21,880 bases of DNA from Flavobacteriaceae bacterium (GCA_002709185.1 PAQB01000021.1:1-21880); one strand, 5' to 3'. Shown: positions 1 to 8,057, numbered from the stretch's first letter. Numbers and translations: made by a program. The notes: a model not told the origin generated them from the sequence alone.

Positions 1-156
1 ACTAAGTGCACCATTAATAATTCCTAAAATATACATTTCAAACAAATCGTATAAAGACAAGCCCTCAAGTCCTGGAAGCTGAATGGATTTAAACAGTCGC
101 ACCACCCATTTGACCAAAGGAATTTTATTCAATTGATTTTCAATATTTTGACTCAT
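1..156 (-). CDS. YihY/BrkB family inner-membrane protein, N-terminal part only
   Basis: The first 52 residues of a protein that runs off the left edge of the window. The start ATG (156-154) overlaps the nadC stop as ATGA, so the two genes are translationally linked. The visible part is a short amphipathic leader, then a segment around GLEGLSLYDLFEMYILGII (about residues 29-47). From memory, this is how flavobacterial members of the YihY/BrkB (UPF0761) family begin just before their first membrane helix. The family is a polytopic membrane protein of unclear function; the old ribonuclease BN label is not supported for it. Only the N-terminus is visible, so the family call rests on this segment and on its place next to nadC. 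Confidence 0.75.
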   Translation of the reverse strand, partial: MSQNIENQLNKIPLVKWVVRLFKSIQLPGLEGLSLYDLFEMYILGIINGALS

Positions 157-1013
157 TTGAATGCTTTTAAACTTAAGTCTAAGTTGTGAACCGAGTGTGT
201 CAACGCCCCTGAGGAAATAAAATCAACGCCGCATTCGGCATAATGTCGTAAAGTAACCTCGTTGATGCCACCAGAAGATTCTGTCTGGCACTGATTTCCT
301 ATCATAGAAACCGCTTTTTTAGTGTCTTGTATTCCGAAATTATCAATTAAAATTCGATCGGCACCCCCATGGTCTAAAATTGCTTGTATTTCATCTAAAT
401 CACGGGCTTCAACAATAATTTTTAGTGACAAATTTTTTGTCCTAAGATAATGCATAGTTTTGTCTAATGCCTCGGTAATTCCGCCTGCAAAATCGATGTG
501 GTTGTCCTTGAGCATGATCATATCATACAAAGCAAATCGATGGTTGACCCCCCCACCAATTGACACGGCCCATTTTTCCAAAAATCTGATACCAGGGGTG
601 GTTTTGCGGGTGTCTAAAATTCTTGTTTTTGTACCCTTTAGTAAATCGACATATGTACTTGTTTTTGTAGCAATTGCGCTCATGCGTTGCATGGCGTTAA
701 GAACCAAACGCTCCGCCATCAAAATAGATTGTTGGGAACCCATCACCTCAAAAGCAATGTCACCAAATTTTACAGCGGTACCGTCTTTAATTAAAACCTT
801 AAGGTGTAGCTTAGGGTCAACGTGTTTAAATACGCTTTTGGCAAAACTCACCCCAGCTAAAACCCCTTTATCCTTAACAACAAGTCTGGCTTTTCCAAAA
901 GCATTTTCTGGAATACATGCTAGAGAACTGTGATCGCCTTCCCCTACATCTTCGCGAATGGCATTGGCTATAATGCGTTCTATTTCATTTTTAAAAGCTA
1001 TTGAACTGATCAT
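153..1013 (-). CDS. nadC: Nicotinate-nucleotide pyrophosphorylase (quinolinate phosphoribosyltransferase)
   Basis: Converts quinolinate and PRPP to nicotinate mononucleotide, CO2 and pyrophosphate in de novo NAD synthesis, in the cytosol. The 286-residue length is normal for the family. Visible motifs in order: KDKGVLAGV (47-55), the phosphate/PRPP-binding DTRKTTPG (134-141), GGGVNHRFALYD (153-164), KDNHI (169-173), VEARDLDE, the LIDNF strand end, SSGGI, and the barrel end GVDFISSGALTHS. These make up the complete type II phosphoribosyltransferase barrel and no key residue is obviously lost. The gene starts at ATG 1013 and is divergent from rlmH. Its stop overlaps the start of the BrkB-like gene by four bases. 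nadA and nadB are not in the window. Confidence 0.96.
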   Translation of the reverse strand: MISSIAFKNEIERIIANAIREDVGEGDHSSLACIPENAFGKARLVVKDKGVLAGVSFAKSVFKHVDPKLHLKVLIKDGTAVKFGDIAFEVMGSQQSILMAERLVLNAMQRMSAIATKTSTYVDLLKGTKTRILDTRKTTPGIRFLEKWAVSIGGGVNHRFALYDMIMLKDNHIDFAGGITEALDKTMHYLRTKNLSLKIIVEARDLDEIQAILDHGGADRILIDNFGIQDTKKAVSMIGNQCQTESSGGINEVTLRHYAECGVDFISSGALTHSVHNLDLSLKAFK

Positions 1014-1083
1014 ATAATTTTGTTTGATGTGAATGTAATAATTTGAATGCTTAAAAATATAAAAATAAAATCTATTTTATGAT

Positions 1084-1091
1084 TAACTTTG
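1084..1091 (+). promoter_or_regulatory. -7 box (TAACTTTG) for rlmH, very close to the start codon
   Basis: TAACTTTG matches the Bacteroidota -7 consensus TANNTTTG exactly and ends four bases before the rlmH start codon. Transcription would begin at about 1095-1098, giving a leaderless or nearly leaderless message. No TTG -33 element is visible at the usual 17-23 base spacing. Confidence 0.5.
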
Positions 1092-1095
1092 TCAT

Positions 1096-1569
1096 GTGAA
1101 AATCAAACTATTAGTCGTTGGGAAAACAGATGCAAAAGCATTGAAAGAATTGATTCAAAAATACGAATTTAGACTTCGGTATTACATCACGTTTTCAATA
1201 GAAATTATTCCAGATTTAAAGCATTCCAAAAATCTTAGCATAAGTCAACAAAAAGAAAAAGAAGGGCAACTAATCCTAAACAATATAAACGCAACAGATC
1301 GCTTGTTTTTGTTAGATGAAAAAGGAAAAGATTATGACTCTATTGAATTTTCTAAGTTTTTACAAAAACAAATGAACTCTGGGCTAAAACAAATGGTGCT
1401 TGCGATTGGTGGGCCTTATGGTTTTTCCGAATTAGTATATAAAAGTGCACATGGTAAAATTTCCTTTTCAAAAATGACGTTTTCACATCAAATGATTCGT
1501 TTATTCGTTGTAGAGCAATTGTATAGAGGGATGAGTATTTTAAAAAATGAACCCTATCATCACCAATAG
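1096..1569 (+). CDS. rlmH: 23S rRNA (pseudouridine1915-N3)-methyltransferase RlmH
   Basis: SPOUT-class methyltransferase that uses SAM to methylate pseudouridine 1915 in helix 69 of 23S rRNA on assembled 70S ribosomes. The length of 157 residues is typical. The N-terminus MKIKLLVVGKT, the SAM-binding knot motif IGGPYGF (104-110) and the conserved C-terminal block MTFSHQMIRLFVVEQLYRG...NEPYHH (127-156) are all present. The start is GTG at 1096: the family always begins at this lysine/isoleucine-rich strand, and no in-frame ATG lies nearby. An out-of-frame ATG (1094-1096) followed at once by TGA overlaps the start. The rdgB-like gene follows after 7 bases, so the two probably share a transcript. 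Confidence 0.95.
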   Translation: MKIKLLVVGKTDAKALKELIQKYEFRLRYYITFSIEIIPDLKHSKNLSISQQKEKEGQLILNNINATDRLFLLDEKGKDYDSIEFSKFLQKQMNSGLKQMVLAIGGPYGFSELVYKSAHGKISFSKMTFSHQMIRLFVVEQLYRGMSILKNEPYHHQ

Positions 1570-1576
1570 AAGAGCC

Positions 1577-2152
1577 ATGATTAAAATCGTTTTTGCGACC
1601 AATAATCTCAATAAACTTCATGAAGTTCAAGCACAACTTCCCAAAGGGATTAAACTCATTAGTTTAAAAGACATTGGATGTAACGAAGATATTCCTGAAA
1701 CTCAAAATACGATTGAAGGAAATGCCATTCAAAAGGCCAATTATATCAAGAAAAAGTACAATTTAGATTGCTTTGCTGACGATACTGGCTTAGAAGTTGA
1801 AATTTTAAACGGAGAGCCTGGAGTGTATTCTGCACGTTATGCCGGTCCTGAAAAAAATGCGAAGGATAACATCCAAAAATTACTATACAAATTAAAAGAT
1901 AAAGCCAACCGAAAAGCTCAATTTAAAACGGTCATTGCAATGCATTTTAAGGGAAAACTAATAACTTTTGAAGGGATTTGCAAAGGAGAAATTACAGAAA
2001 ATATTATGGGCTGTGGAGGCTTTGGCTACGATCCAATTTTTAAACCTTTAGGGCGTTCAAAAACTTTCGCGCAATTGCCTATAAATGAAAAAAACAAGAT
2101 AGGACACAGAGGACGTGCTGTTGCGCAGTTAATTCAGTTCTTTGAAGTTTAA
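1577..2152 (+). CDS. rdgB: RdgB/HAM1 family non-canonical purine NTP pyrophosphatase (dITP/XTP)
   Basis: Cytosolic house-cleaning enzyme that hydrolyses dITP, ITP and XTP to the monophosphate and pyrophosphate, keeping deaminated purines out of nucleic acids. I chose the ATG at 1577, giving 191 residues, because the family starts directly with the strand KIVFATNN. An upstream in-frame ATG at 1547 would put ten extra residues inside the rlmH tail. Motifs: ATNNLNKLHE (7-16, substrate phosphate binding), EGNAIQKA (47-54), catalytic/metal site ADDTGLEV (67-74), GEPGVYSARYAG (79-90), GFGYDPIF, and the C-terminal HRGRAVAQL purine-binding segment. It lies 7 bases after rlmH. Confidence 0.94.
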   Translation: MIKIVFATNNLNKLHEVQAQLPKGIKLISLKDIGCNEDIPETQNTIEGNAIQKANYIKKKYNLDCFADDTGLEVEILNGEPGVYSARYAGPEKNAKDNIQKLLYKLKDKANRKAQFKTVIAMHFKGKLITFEGICKGEITENIMGCGGFGYDPIFKPLGRSKTFAQLPINEKNKIGHRGRAVAQLIQFFEV

Positions 2153-2172
2153 AAAAACTTAATTAATTAATG

Positions 2173-2180
2173 TACCTTTG
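2173..2180 (+). promoter_or_regulatory. -7 box (TACCTTTG) of the DEAD-box helicase gene
   Basis: Exact TANNTTTG match directly after the rdgB stop. Transcription from about 2186 would give a leader of roughly 98 bases before the ATG at 2284. No clear TTG -33 element is seen. Confidence 0.5.
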
Positions 2181-2185
2181 CCTCA

Positions 2186-2273
2186 AACCCTCAGGGTGAG
2201 GGTGTGATGTAAGGAGCATTAAGTATAGAATTCGATACGCTTCTGAGACAACACTACTTACGCATATCGAAAT
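2186..2273 (+). other. Structured 5' leader of the DEAD-box helicase mRNA
   Basis: Two potential RNA stems. The first pairs ACCCTC (2187-2192) with GAGGGT (2198-2203) across a five-base loop. The second pairs TTCGATACGC (2231-2240) with GCATATCGAA (2262-2271), ten positions with one C-A mismatch, around a 21-base loop (2241-2261). It ends 12 bases before the start codon. A long structured leader is seen in several cold-induced helicase genes, so temperature or self-regulation is possible but not shown. Confidence 0.45.
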
Positions 2274-2283
2274 TAGTATACGA

Positions 2284-4029
2284 ATGAATGCATTCCAAAC
2301 ATTAGGTCTTGAAGCCCATTTCATTAAGTCCATCGCAGATCTTGGCTTTGAAACGCCAAGCGAAGTTCAAGAAAAAGCAATTCCAACCCTTCTCTCTAAA
2401 GAACTTGATCTTGTGGCACTGGCGCAAACTGGAACAGGGAAAACTGCAGCTTTTGGCTTCCCAATGCTTCAAAAAATCAACATTGAAAGTCGAACAACCC
2501 AAGGTTTAATTTTATCGCCAACAAGAGAACTTTGTCTTCAAATCACAAATGAGATAAAACTCTATGGAAAATACTGCAAAGGATTGAATGTCACAGCTAT
2601 TTACGGAGGTGCAAGCATTACAGAACAAGCAAAAAACGTAAAGCGAGGTGCACAAATAATCGTAGCGACGCCTGGTCGTATGAAAGATATGATCAACAGG
2701 AGATTGGTGGATATTTCAAAAATAGATTACGCTGTATTGGACGAGGCTGATGAGATGCTTAATATGGGCTTTTTTGAGGACATAAAATCCATTTTATCTC
2801 ATACTCCAGAACAAAAATCAACTTGGTTGTTTTCAGCTACCATGCCAAAAGAGGTTTCAATAATCGCAAAAAAATTCATGTCCAATCCAACGGAAATCAC
2901 AGTAGGACACAAAAACATTGGAAGTAAGAATGTTTCACATGAATTTTATTTGGTAGGTTCAAGAGATCGTTATCCTGCCCTGAAGCGTTTGGCAGATGCC
3001 AACCCAAATATATTTGCTGTAATTTTTTGTAGAACAAAAAGAGACACCCAAAAAGTGGCTGAAAAACTTATTGAGGATGGGTACAATGCAGGCGCACTGC
3101 ATGGTGATTTAAGTCAAAATCAGCGTGACTTGGTCATGAAATCTTTCCGAAATAAACAAATTCAAATGTTGGTTGCTACAGATGTGGCAGCACGTGGTAT
3201 TGATGTCGATGATATCACTCACGTCATTAACTACCAATTGCCGGACGAAATTGAAACTTACACTCACCGCAGTGGCCGAACAGGACGTGCAGGAAAGACG
3301 GGCTTATCTATGGTCATCATTACCAAAAGTGAACAACGCAAAATAAAGTCGATTGAAAAAATGATTCAAAAACAGTTTGTGAAAAAAGAAATTCCTCAAG
3401 GAATGGACATATGTGAGGTTCAACTTAGGGCATTAGCGCATAAAATTCACGAAACGGAAATCAATCATAAAATTGACAACTATTTAGAGGAAATTAATGC
3501 GTTATTTCAAAATGTTTCAAAAGAGGATCTTATCAAAAAATTCTTTTCCGTAGAATTTACACGCTTTTACAATTATTACGAAAAAGCGAAAAATCTGAAC
3601 GTCCCAAAAGGAAATGACAACTTTTCAAAAATAAATGCAAATGATAACTCTGCAAGATTTTTTATAAATATTGGCAAAAAAGATGGTTACGATTGGATGC
3701 AGCTAAAAGACTTTCTCAGAGACAGTCTTGAACTTGGGCAAGACGCTGTGTTTAAGGTTGACGTGAAAGATAGTTTTTCATTTTTCAACACAGAAACGGT
3801 ACATATGCCAAAAGTGCTAGAATTTTTTAGTGAATTTAAACAAAATGGACGCTACATAAATGTTGAAATTACAGAGAAGCAAGACCGTAGTCGTCAAAGA
3901 CGTAAAGGAAAGAAAAGAAATGACGGTCATAAAGCACGTGGACATTTTAGTAAAGGGCGAACCCGAAGAAATTCTGATTTTAAACAAGGGGCTGGCCAAT
4001 CAAGACCAAGAAGAAATCGTCGCAGGTAA
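2284..4029 (+). CDS. ATP-dependent DEAD-box RNA helicase (DeaD/CsdA-like)
   Basis: Cytosolic RNA remodelling enzyme, probably acting in ribosome assembly, mRNA decay or cold adaptation. All core motifs are present: Q motif region GFETPSEVQ (21-29), Walker A AQTGTGKT (47-54), PTREL (79-83), TPGR (129-132), DEAD (153-156), SAT (184-186), IFCRT (247-251), ARGID (303-307) and HRSGRTGRAG (328-337). After the second RecA lobe comes a linker, then a DbpA/CsdA-type RNA-binding domain at about 460-535, then a very basic tail rich in Arg and Lys that should bind RNA without sequence specificity. The 581-residue length fits DeaD-type proteins of Bacteroidota. The gene has its own -7 box and structured leader. 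The exact RNA target cannot be read from the sequence. Confidence 0.93.
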   Translation: MNAFQTLGLEAHFIKSIADLGFETPSEVQEKAIPTLLSKELDLVALAQTGTGKTAAFGFPMLQKINIESRTTQGLILSPTRELCLQITNEIKLYGKYCKGLNVTAIYGGASITEQAKNVKRGAQIIVATPGRMKDMINRRLVDISKIDYAVLDEADEMLNMGFFEDIKSILSHTPEQKSTWLFSATMPKEVSIIAKKFMSNPTEITVGHKNIGSKNVSHEFYLVGSRDRYPALKRLADANPNIFAVIFCRTKRDTQKVAEKLIEDGYNAGALHGDLSQNQRDLVMKSFRNKQIQMLVATDVAARGIDVDDITHVINYQLPDEIETYTHRSGRTGRAGKTGLSMVIITKSEQRKIKSIEKMIQKQFVKKEIPQGMDICEVQLRALAHKIHETEINHKIDNYLEEINALFQNVSKEDLIKKFFSVEFTRFYNYYEKAKNLNVPKGNDNFSKINANDNSARFFINIGKKDGYDWMQLKDFLRDSLELGQDAVFKVDVKDSFSFFNTETVHMPKVLEFFSEFKQNGRYINVEITEKQDRSRQRRKGKKRNDGHKARGHFSKGRTRRNSDFKQGAGQSRPRRNRRR

Positions 4030-4067
4030 CCACAGTGTTAATATTGAAAACAAAATTTAATTGGACA

Positions 4068-4098
4068 TTGGGTATTTGAGCATTGTTTAGTATTTTTA
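4068..4098 (+). promoter_or_regulatory. Possible promoter of the CarboxypepD_reg-like gene
   Basis: A TTG (4068-4070) lies 20 bases before TATTTTTA (4091-4098), which matches the TANNTTTG box except at the last base. It is placed 16 bases before the ATG at 4115. Weak evidence. Confidence 0.3.
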
Positions 4099-4114
4099 TT
4101 GAAGTATTTTTTCC

Positions 4115-4885
4115 ATGAGACATCTTCTATCGATAATCTTATTTTTTGTCTTACCTCAACAGTTAATTGCGCAACAAATTGAAATTGTAGGGGGTAAAAT
4201 TATCGATGCTTCTAATGATAAACCCATGGAAAACGTCAATATTGTAAATCTCAATCAAGTTTTTGGAACTGCAACCAATCAAGAGGGTGAGTTCGAGATT
4301 CAAGCTCGAGCCAATGACACGCTACATCTTTCATTTTTAGGTTATAAATCCATCAAGGTTAGGGTCACGAATGATTGGATTAATTTTGGCAATCAAACTA
4401 CCATTAAACTAACTGAGCTGGCATTGGCGCTTGAAGAGGTTGTTGTTAATAAGCTTAGGCTTACGGGATACTTAGAAATTGATATCAAGCAAATTCCGAT
4501 ACAGAAAAATGTTCGTTACAGTATTTCTGGTTTGAATTCAGGCTATGAATCCAGCCCCAGAACGCCTAGTATGGTTACAAAGGTCTTGGGGGCTATTTTC
4601 AACCCAGCAGATTTCCTACACAATGTCTTTGGGAAAAAACCTCGAGAAATGCGAAAACTTCGTAAAATGAAACAACAAGATGAAATCCGCAACATTCTTG
4701 CATCTCGTTTTGATAGAGAGATGTTAACTGCGCTTCTAAAGGTTGACAAGATCGATCTGGAGCTTCTAATAAGTGAATGTAATTATTCGGATGACTTTAT
4801 AAGAACAGCCAATGACCTTCAAATTCTGGATGCCATAAGTGAATGCTACGAGGAGTATAAAATTTTAAGTCGCCAACGAAATTAG
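4115..4885 (+). CDS. Exported protein with CarboxypepD_reg-like N-terminal domain
   Basis: A 256-residue protein with a signal peptide (residues 1-20, ending QQLIAQ) and a carboxypeptidase regulatory-like beta-sandwich at about 22-100. The pattern is GGKIIDASNDKPMENVNIVN...GTATNQEGEFEI...LHLSFLGYKSIKV, as in the N-terminal plug extension of many TonB-dependent receptors. There is no receptor barrel, so this is a stand-alone periplasmic or surface protein. The C-terminal half (about 150-250) is charged and helical (KKPREMRKLRKMKQQDEIRNIL), and I recognise it only as a region common in flavobacterial relatives with this architecture. Function unknown. It lies 85 bases after the helicase gene and is probably transcribed separately. 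Confidence 0.8.
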   Translation: MRHLLSIILFFVLPQQLIAQQIEIVGGKIIDASNDKPMENVNIVNLNQVFGTATNQEGEFEIQARANDTLHLSFLGYKSIKVRVTNDWINFGNQTTIKLTELALALEEVVVNKLRLTGYLEIDIKQIPIQKNVRYSISGLNSGYESSPRTPSMVTKVLGAIFNPADFLHNVFGKKPREMRKLRKMKQQDEIRNILASRFDREMLTALLKVDKIDLELLISECNYSDDFIRTANDLQILDAISECYEEYKILSRQRN

Positions 4886-4960
4886 TTTTATTAAGTTTGC
4901 CCCTTGATAAATTTTCGTAAATTAGAACTGTAATACGACATGCCCCAACATGAACATTAC

Positions 4961-4986
4961 TTGCTATATCATCAAAGTTATTTTTG
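4961..4986 (+). promoter_or_regulatory. Possible promoter of the GlsB/YeaQ-type gene
   Basis: TATTTTTG (4979-4986) matches TANNTTTG exactly, and a TTG at 4961-4963 lies 15 bases upstream, slightly shorter than usual. The 4886-5040 gap otherwise holds only short AT-rich inverted repeats (for example GTTATT 5005-5010 with AATAAC 5021-5026). Confidence 0.45.
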
Positions 4987-5040
4987 CATCTTCATCTTGG
5001 GATTGTTATTTACATTTTTTAATAACTAACAATTCATACA

Positions 5041-5292
5041 ATGGAAATTATAAGTACAATCATCATAGGTGCCATAGCGGGATGGCTTGGCAGCCTAATA
5101 TTTAAAGGAACAGGCTTAGGGCTTTTTGGAAATATCATCATTGGTATTGTAGGAAGTTTTGTAGGAAACTGGTCGCTTGGCAAGTTTGGAATAAGCCTTG
5201 GTGACGGCTGGATCGGTGCAGTTTTAACAGCTGCGATCGGTGCGGTCATCATTCTTTTTTTAATTAATATATTGTTTAATAAGCGAGTTTAG
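5041..5292 (+). CDS. GlsB/YeaQ/YmgE family small membrane protein
   Basis: An 83-residue, glycine-rich, very hydrophobic protein with three predicted membrane helices (about 2-21, 26-45 and 57-78). The helices contain GAIAGWLGSLIFKGTGLGLFGNIIIGIVGSFVGNW, split here by motif: GAIAGWLGS then GNIIIGIVGSFVGN. This is the pattern of the transglycosylase-associated protein family (PF04226). The family is often stress-induced; the link to a transglycosylase is historical and no enzyme activity should be assumed. Start ATG 5041 is the only sensible one. A strong hairpin terminator follows. Confidence 0.88.
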   Translation: MEIISTIIIGAIAGWLGSLIFKGTGLGLFGNIIIGIVGSFVGNWSLGKFGISLGDGWIGAVLTAAIGAVIILFLINILFNKRV

Positions 5293-5314
5293 TCATAACT
5301 TGACTTGTTCCGAT

Positions 5315-5357
5315 AAAAATGCACACAAAGTGACTAAAAACTGCGTGTGCATTTTTT
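5315..5357. terminator. Bidirectional intrinsic terminator
   Basis: A 12-bp perfect stem, AAAAATGCACAC (5315-5326) with GTGTGCATTTTT (5345-5356), encloses an 18-base loop. It is followed by a T run on the plus strand (5352-5357), and the A run on the left arm gives a U run on the minus strand. It sits between the converging GlsB-type and glycosyltransferase genes and can serve both. Confidence 0.85.
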
Positions 5358-5364
5358 AATAAAA

Positions 5365-6609
5365 TTAAGACCCCTTATTTTTGGCTTCAATCCATTTGGA
5401 TAAGTACTTTGTAGATTGTAAGCTATGGTGTTGAAGTAAAAGACCTGTAATATTTTTTAAACGGTGATTATCAAGCTGCTTAAATAGCTGGTCTATTTTG
5501 GCTAAAAAAAGAGATTCAAATTCAGATCGAGAAAAGCGCTTTAAGAGGACATTAAATCCATCGTTCTGGGCGGTCTCCCAGGGATCTTTTTCGTTATATA
5601 ATTGAAAAGACTTGAATACAAAGCTTTCTAGGTCATCTTCAATAAATCCATTGGAAGGAAGTCTGCCAAAAAGGCCTTCTGCAGCGATAGAGGAAAGCCC
5701 GCATGGCGTTCCATTTCGCATCGCATCCAATACTTTTCCTTTAAGGCCTGCTCCAAATTCGAGCGGTGCTAATAAAAGACGGTAAGAACTTAAAAGTGAA
5801 TCTAGATCTTCTGCGCGTCCAGATACATAAAAATTCTTTTTTTGATCCTCAAGGGCCAAATGTTTTGGCTTTGCATAGGCGCCATAAATATGGAGCTGAG
5901 CTTTTGGTAATTTTTGACTCAGTTCAGGCCAAATTTTTTGCTTTAAGTACTGAACAGCCTGAACATTAGGGGGATGCATAAAATTACCGAGGAAAACGAA
6001 ATTTTTTCTAGTCTCAAAGTCCAATAAATCCTTAGGGTTTTGAATTTCAGTGGGATCTAAAATGAAGGGGATGTAAAACAATAACGAAGCATCAATACCG
6101 AGTTCTTTAGTAAGAATATTAAATTCTACTTCTGAAATAATGAGTGATAGATCTGAGCGATAGATGCTTGCAATTTCGCGTTTGGCAACATCAGATTTCA
6201 AAAACGTTTTGGAGAAACTTGCCTTAATATCTAGATTTTCTCCTCGTGCCTTTCTCAAAAAATGAAGATCCTCCGTATCTAAAACTCTAAGCGCATCGGG
6301 ACAACATTTAGCAACGCGCCAACCAAATTGTTCTTCAGTCATAAAGCGGTCAAAAAGAACAACAGATGGGTTTAACCTAAAAATATATTCATCAAAACTG
6401 GAGTCATTAAGCTTTAGTGATTTAACCTCAATTCCTAGTGTATTGAGATCAAAAGAATGCGCTGAAAGGCTGGCAGTAGTGCCAAAGATAATTTTGTAAT
6501 CGGCATCAATTAACATTTTCAACAATTGTAAAATACGGGCCCCAGCCGCAGAAGAACTGGGTTCGGGGTAAACAAAGCCTATACACAATACGATTTTTTG
6601 CTGCTGCAT
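5365..6609 (-). CDS. Family 1/4-type glycosyltransferase (GT-B fold)
   Basis: A 414-residue cytosolic or membrane-associated sugar transferase. The N-terminal Rossmann lobe begins KIVLCIGFVYPEPSSSAAGARILQLL, broken here as VYPEPSSSAAGAR (13-25), an acceptor-side loop usual in this group. The C-terminal lobe has FLGNFMHPPNVQAVQYL, then AQLHIYG, VSGRAEDLDSLL, and the donor-nucleotide motif APLEFGAGLKGKVLDAMRNGTPC followed by AAEGL. This pattern is that of GT4-like bacterial glycosyltransferases. The donor and acceptor cannot be told from sequence, and no other polysaccharide gene is in the window, so it is an isolated gene. It is divergent from purB and ends at the shared terminator. Confidence 0.88.
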   Translation of the reverse strand: MQQQKIVLCIGFVYPEPSSSAAGARILQLLKMLIDADYKIIFGTTASLSAHSFDLNTLGIEVKSLKLNDSSFDEYIFRLNPSVVLFDRFMTEEQFGWRVAKCCPDALRVLDTEDLHFLRKARGENLDIKASFSKTFLKSDVAKREIASIYRSDLSLIISEVEFNILTKELGIDASLLFYIPFILDPTEIQNPKDLLDFETRKNFVFLGNFMHPPNVQAVQYLKQKIWPELSQKLPKAQLHIYGAYAKPKHLALEDQKKNFYVSGRAEDLDSLLSSYRLLLAPLEFGAGLKGKVLDAMRNGTPCGLSSIAAEGLFGRLPSNGFIEDDLESFVFKSFQLYNEKDPWETAQNDGFNVLLKRFSRSEFESLFLAKIDQLFKQLDNHRLKNITGLLLQHHSLQSTKYLSKWIEAKNKGS

Positions 6610-6625
6610 ATGTAAAATATCAATT

Positions 6626-6633
6626 CAAAAATA
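6626..6633 (-). promoter_or_regulatory. -7 box (TATTTTTG) for the glycosyltransferase gene
   Basis: Read on the minus strand this is TATTTTTG, an exact TANNTTTG match ending 16 bases before the start codon, which gives a leader of only about 10 bases. No TTG -33 element is visible. Confidence 0.4.
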
Positions 6634-6686
6634 GAAATTAATCGGCGCATCTTGGCTTGAAATGAAAATCTTCTCATTAAAAGTGA

Positions 6687-6694
6687 TATCTTTG
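6687..6694 (+). promoter_or_regulatory. -7 box (TATCTTTG) for purB
   Basis: Exact TANNTTTG match; transcription would start near 6700, shortly before the ATG at 6714. An AGGAG (6706-6710) lies close to the start codon, unusual in a group that seldom relies on Shine-Dalgarno pairing, but its 3-base spacing is short. Confidence 0.5.
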
Positions 6695-6713
6695 CCTCTT
6701 AAATTAGGAGCAA

Positions 6714-8057
6714 ATGTCATTAACGCCGCTGAATGCTATTTCACCCATCGATGGTCGCTATAGATCTAAAACAGTAGAACTTGCTGCTTTTTTTTCGGAA
6801 GAAGCGCTCATTAAATACAGAGTACTTGTAGAAGTTGAATATTTCATTGCACTTTGTGAGCATCCATTAAAGCAGTTGGCTGATTTTGATTCAAATTTGT
6901 TTGAAAGTTTAAGAGCCATTTATAAAGAGTTTTCATCAGAAGATGCAAAAGCTATAAAGCAAATTGAACAAACTACCAATCACGACGTAAAAGCGGTAGA
7001 ATATTTCATCAAAGACAAATTTGACCAGCTCAATATCAGTCGTTACAAAGAATTTATTCATTTTGGATTGACCTCCCAAGACATAAACAACACCGCCATT
7101 CCATTGAGTATCAAACTTGCCAATGAACAAATATACATCCCTCAATTGTTGGCACTTATTGAGACCTTGGATAAATTGTCTAAAGACTGGGCTTCCATTC
7201 CTATGTTGGCCAGAACCCACGGACAACCGGCTTCTCCTACCCGCTTAGGAAAAGAAATAGCGGTGTTCAAAGTGCGCTTAGAAGTGCAATTAGACATTCT
7301 AAAAAGCATCCCCTATGCCGCTAAGTTTGGGGGCGCTACCGGAAATTTCAATGCACATCATTTAGCATACCCTAATGTTGACTGGAAGTTATTTGCAAAC
7401 AAATTGCTGAACGAAACGCTTGGGCTGCAGCACTCCTTCCCTACCACTCAAATTGAACATTATGACCATATGGCGGCGCTTTTTGATGCAATGAAACGCA
7501 TCAATTCGATCTTGATTGATATGGATCGTGATTTTTGGACTTATATTTCCATGGATTATTTTAAACAAAAAATCAAGAAAGGAGAAGTTGGTAGTTCTGC
7601 AATGCCGCACAAAGTCAATCCAATTGATTTTGAAAACAGTGAAGGAAATCTTGGAATTGCCAATGCAATTTTTGAACACCTTTCGGCAAAACTTCCCATT
7701 TCAAGGTTACAACGCGACTTAACAGACAGTACTGTTTTAAGAAATGTAGGAGTCCCCTATGCCCACACAATAATTGCCTTTAATTCGACCTTAAAAGGAC
7801 TTCACAAACTGCTGCTAAACCCAACTAAAATAGCCCAAGATTTAAATCAAAACTGGGCAGTCGTTGCTGAAGCCATTCAAACAGTTCTAAGAAGAGAAGG
7901 CTATCCAAATCCCTACGAAGCACTCAAAGGATTGACGCGTACCAATGCAGAGATAAATGCAGAGTCCATCGCTGATTTCATTGACGGCTTAGAGGTCAGT
8001 GATAGCATTAAAGCTGAATTGAAAAACATCAGCCCTTCAAACTATACTGGAATTTAA
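6714..8057 (+). CDS. purB: Adenylosuccinate lyase
   Basis: Cytosolic homotetrameric enzyme of the fumarase/aspartase superfamily that acts twice in purine synthesis: it splits SAICAR to AICAR plus fumarate, and adenylosuccinate to AMP plus fumarate. The 447-residue length and sequence are of the E. coli PurB type. Visible motifs: LNAISPIDGRY (6-16), TTNHDVKAVE (87-96), FGLTSQDINNTA (117-128), ARTHGQPASPT (166-176) with the general acid His169, and the flexible signature loop GSSAMPHKVNPIDFENSEGN (293-312) with the catalytic serine. The gene stands alone, divergent from the glycosyltransferase, and its stop is only 3 bases from the end of the converging DUF4252 gene. Confidence 0.97.
   Translation: MSLTPLNAISPIDGRYRSKTVELAAFFSEEALIKYRVLVEVEYFIALCEHPLKQLADFDSNLFESLRAIYKEFSSEDAKAIKQIEQTTNHDVKAVEYFIKDKFDQLNISRYKEFIHFGLTSQDINNTAIPLSIKLANEQIYIPQLLALIETLDKLSKDWASIPMLARTHGQPASPTRLGKEIAVFKVRLEVQLDILKSIPYAAKFGGATGNFNAHHLAYPNVDWKLFANKLLNETLGLQHSFPTTQIEHYDHMAALFDAMKRINSILIDMDRDFWTYISMDYFKQKIKKGEVGSSAMPHKVNPIDFENSEGNLGIANAIFEHLSAKLPISRLQRDLTDSTVLRNVGVPYAHTIIAFNSTLKGLHKLLLNPTKIAQDLNQNWAVVAEAIQTVLRREGYPNPYEALKGLTRTNAEINAESIADFIDGLEVSDSIKAELKNISPSNYTGI

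Noticed and set aside
460..933. Long open frame (157 codons) on the plus strand opposite nadC
   Set aside because: It lies wholly antisense to a well-conserved enzyme gene, has no family resemblance and no promoter; a shadow frame.
1547..1576. Upstream ATG extending the RdgB-type protein by ten residues
   Set aside because: It would start inside the rlmH tail, and the family starts directly at the KIVFATNN strand, so ATG 1577 is preferred.
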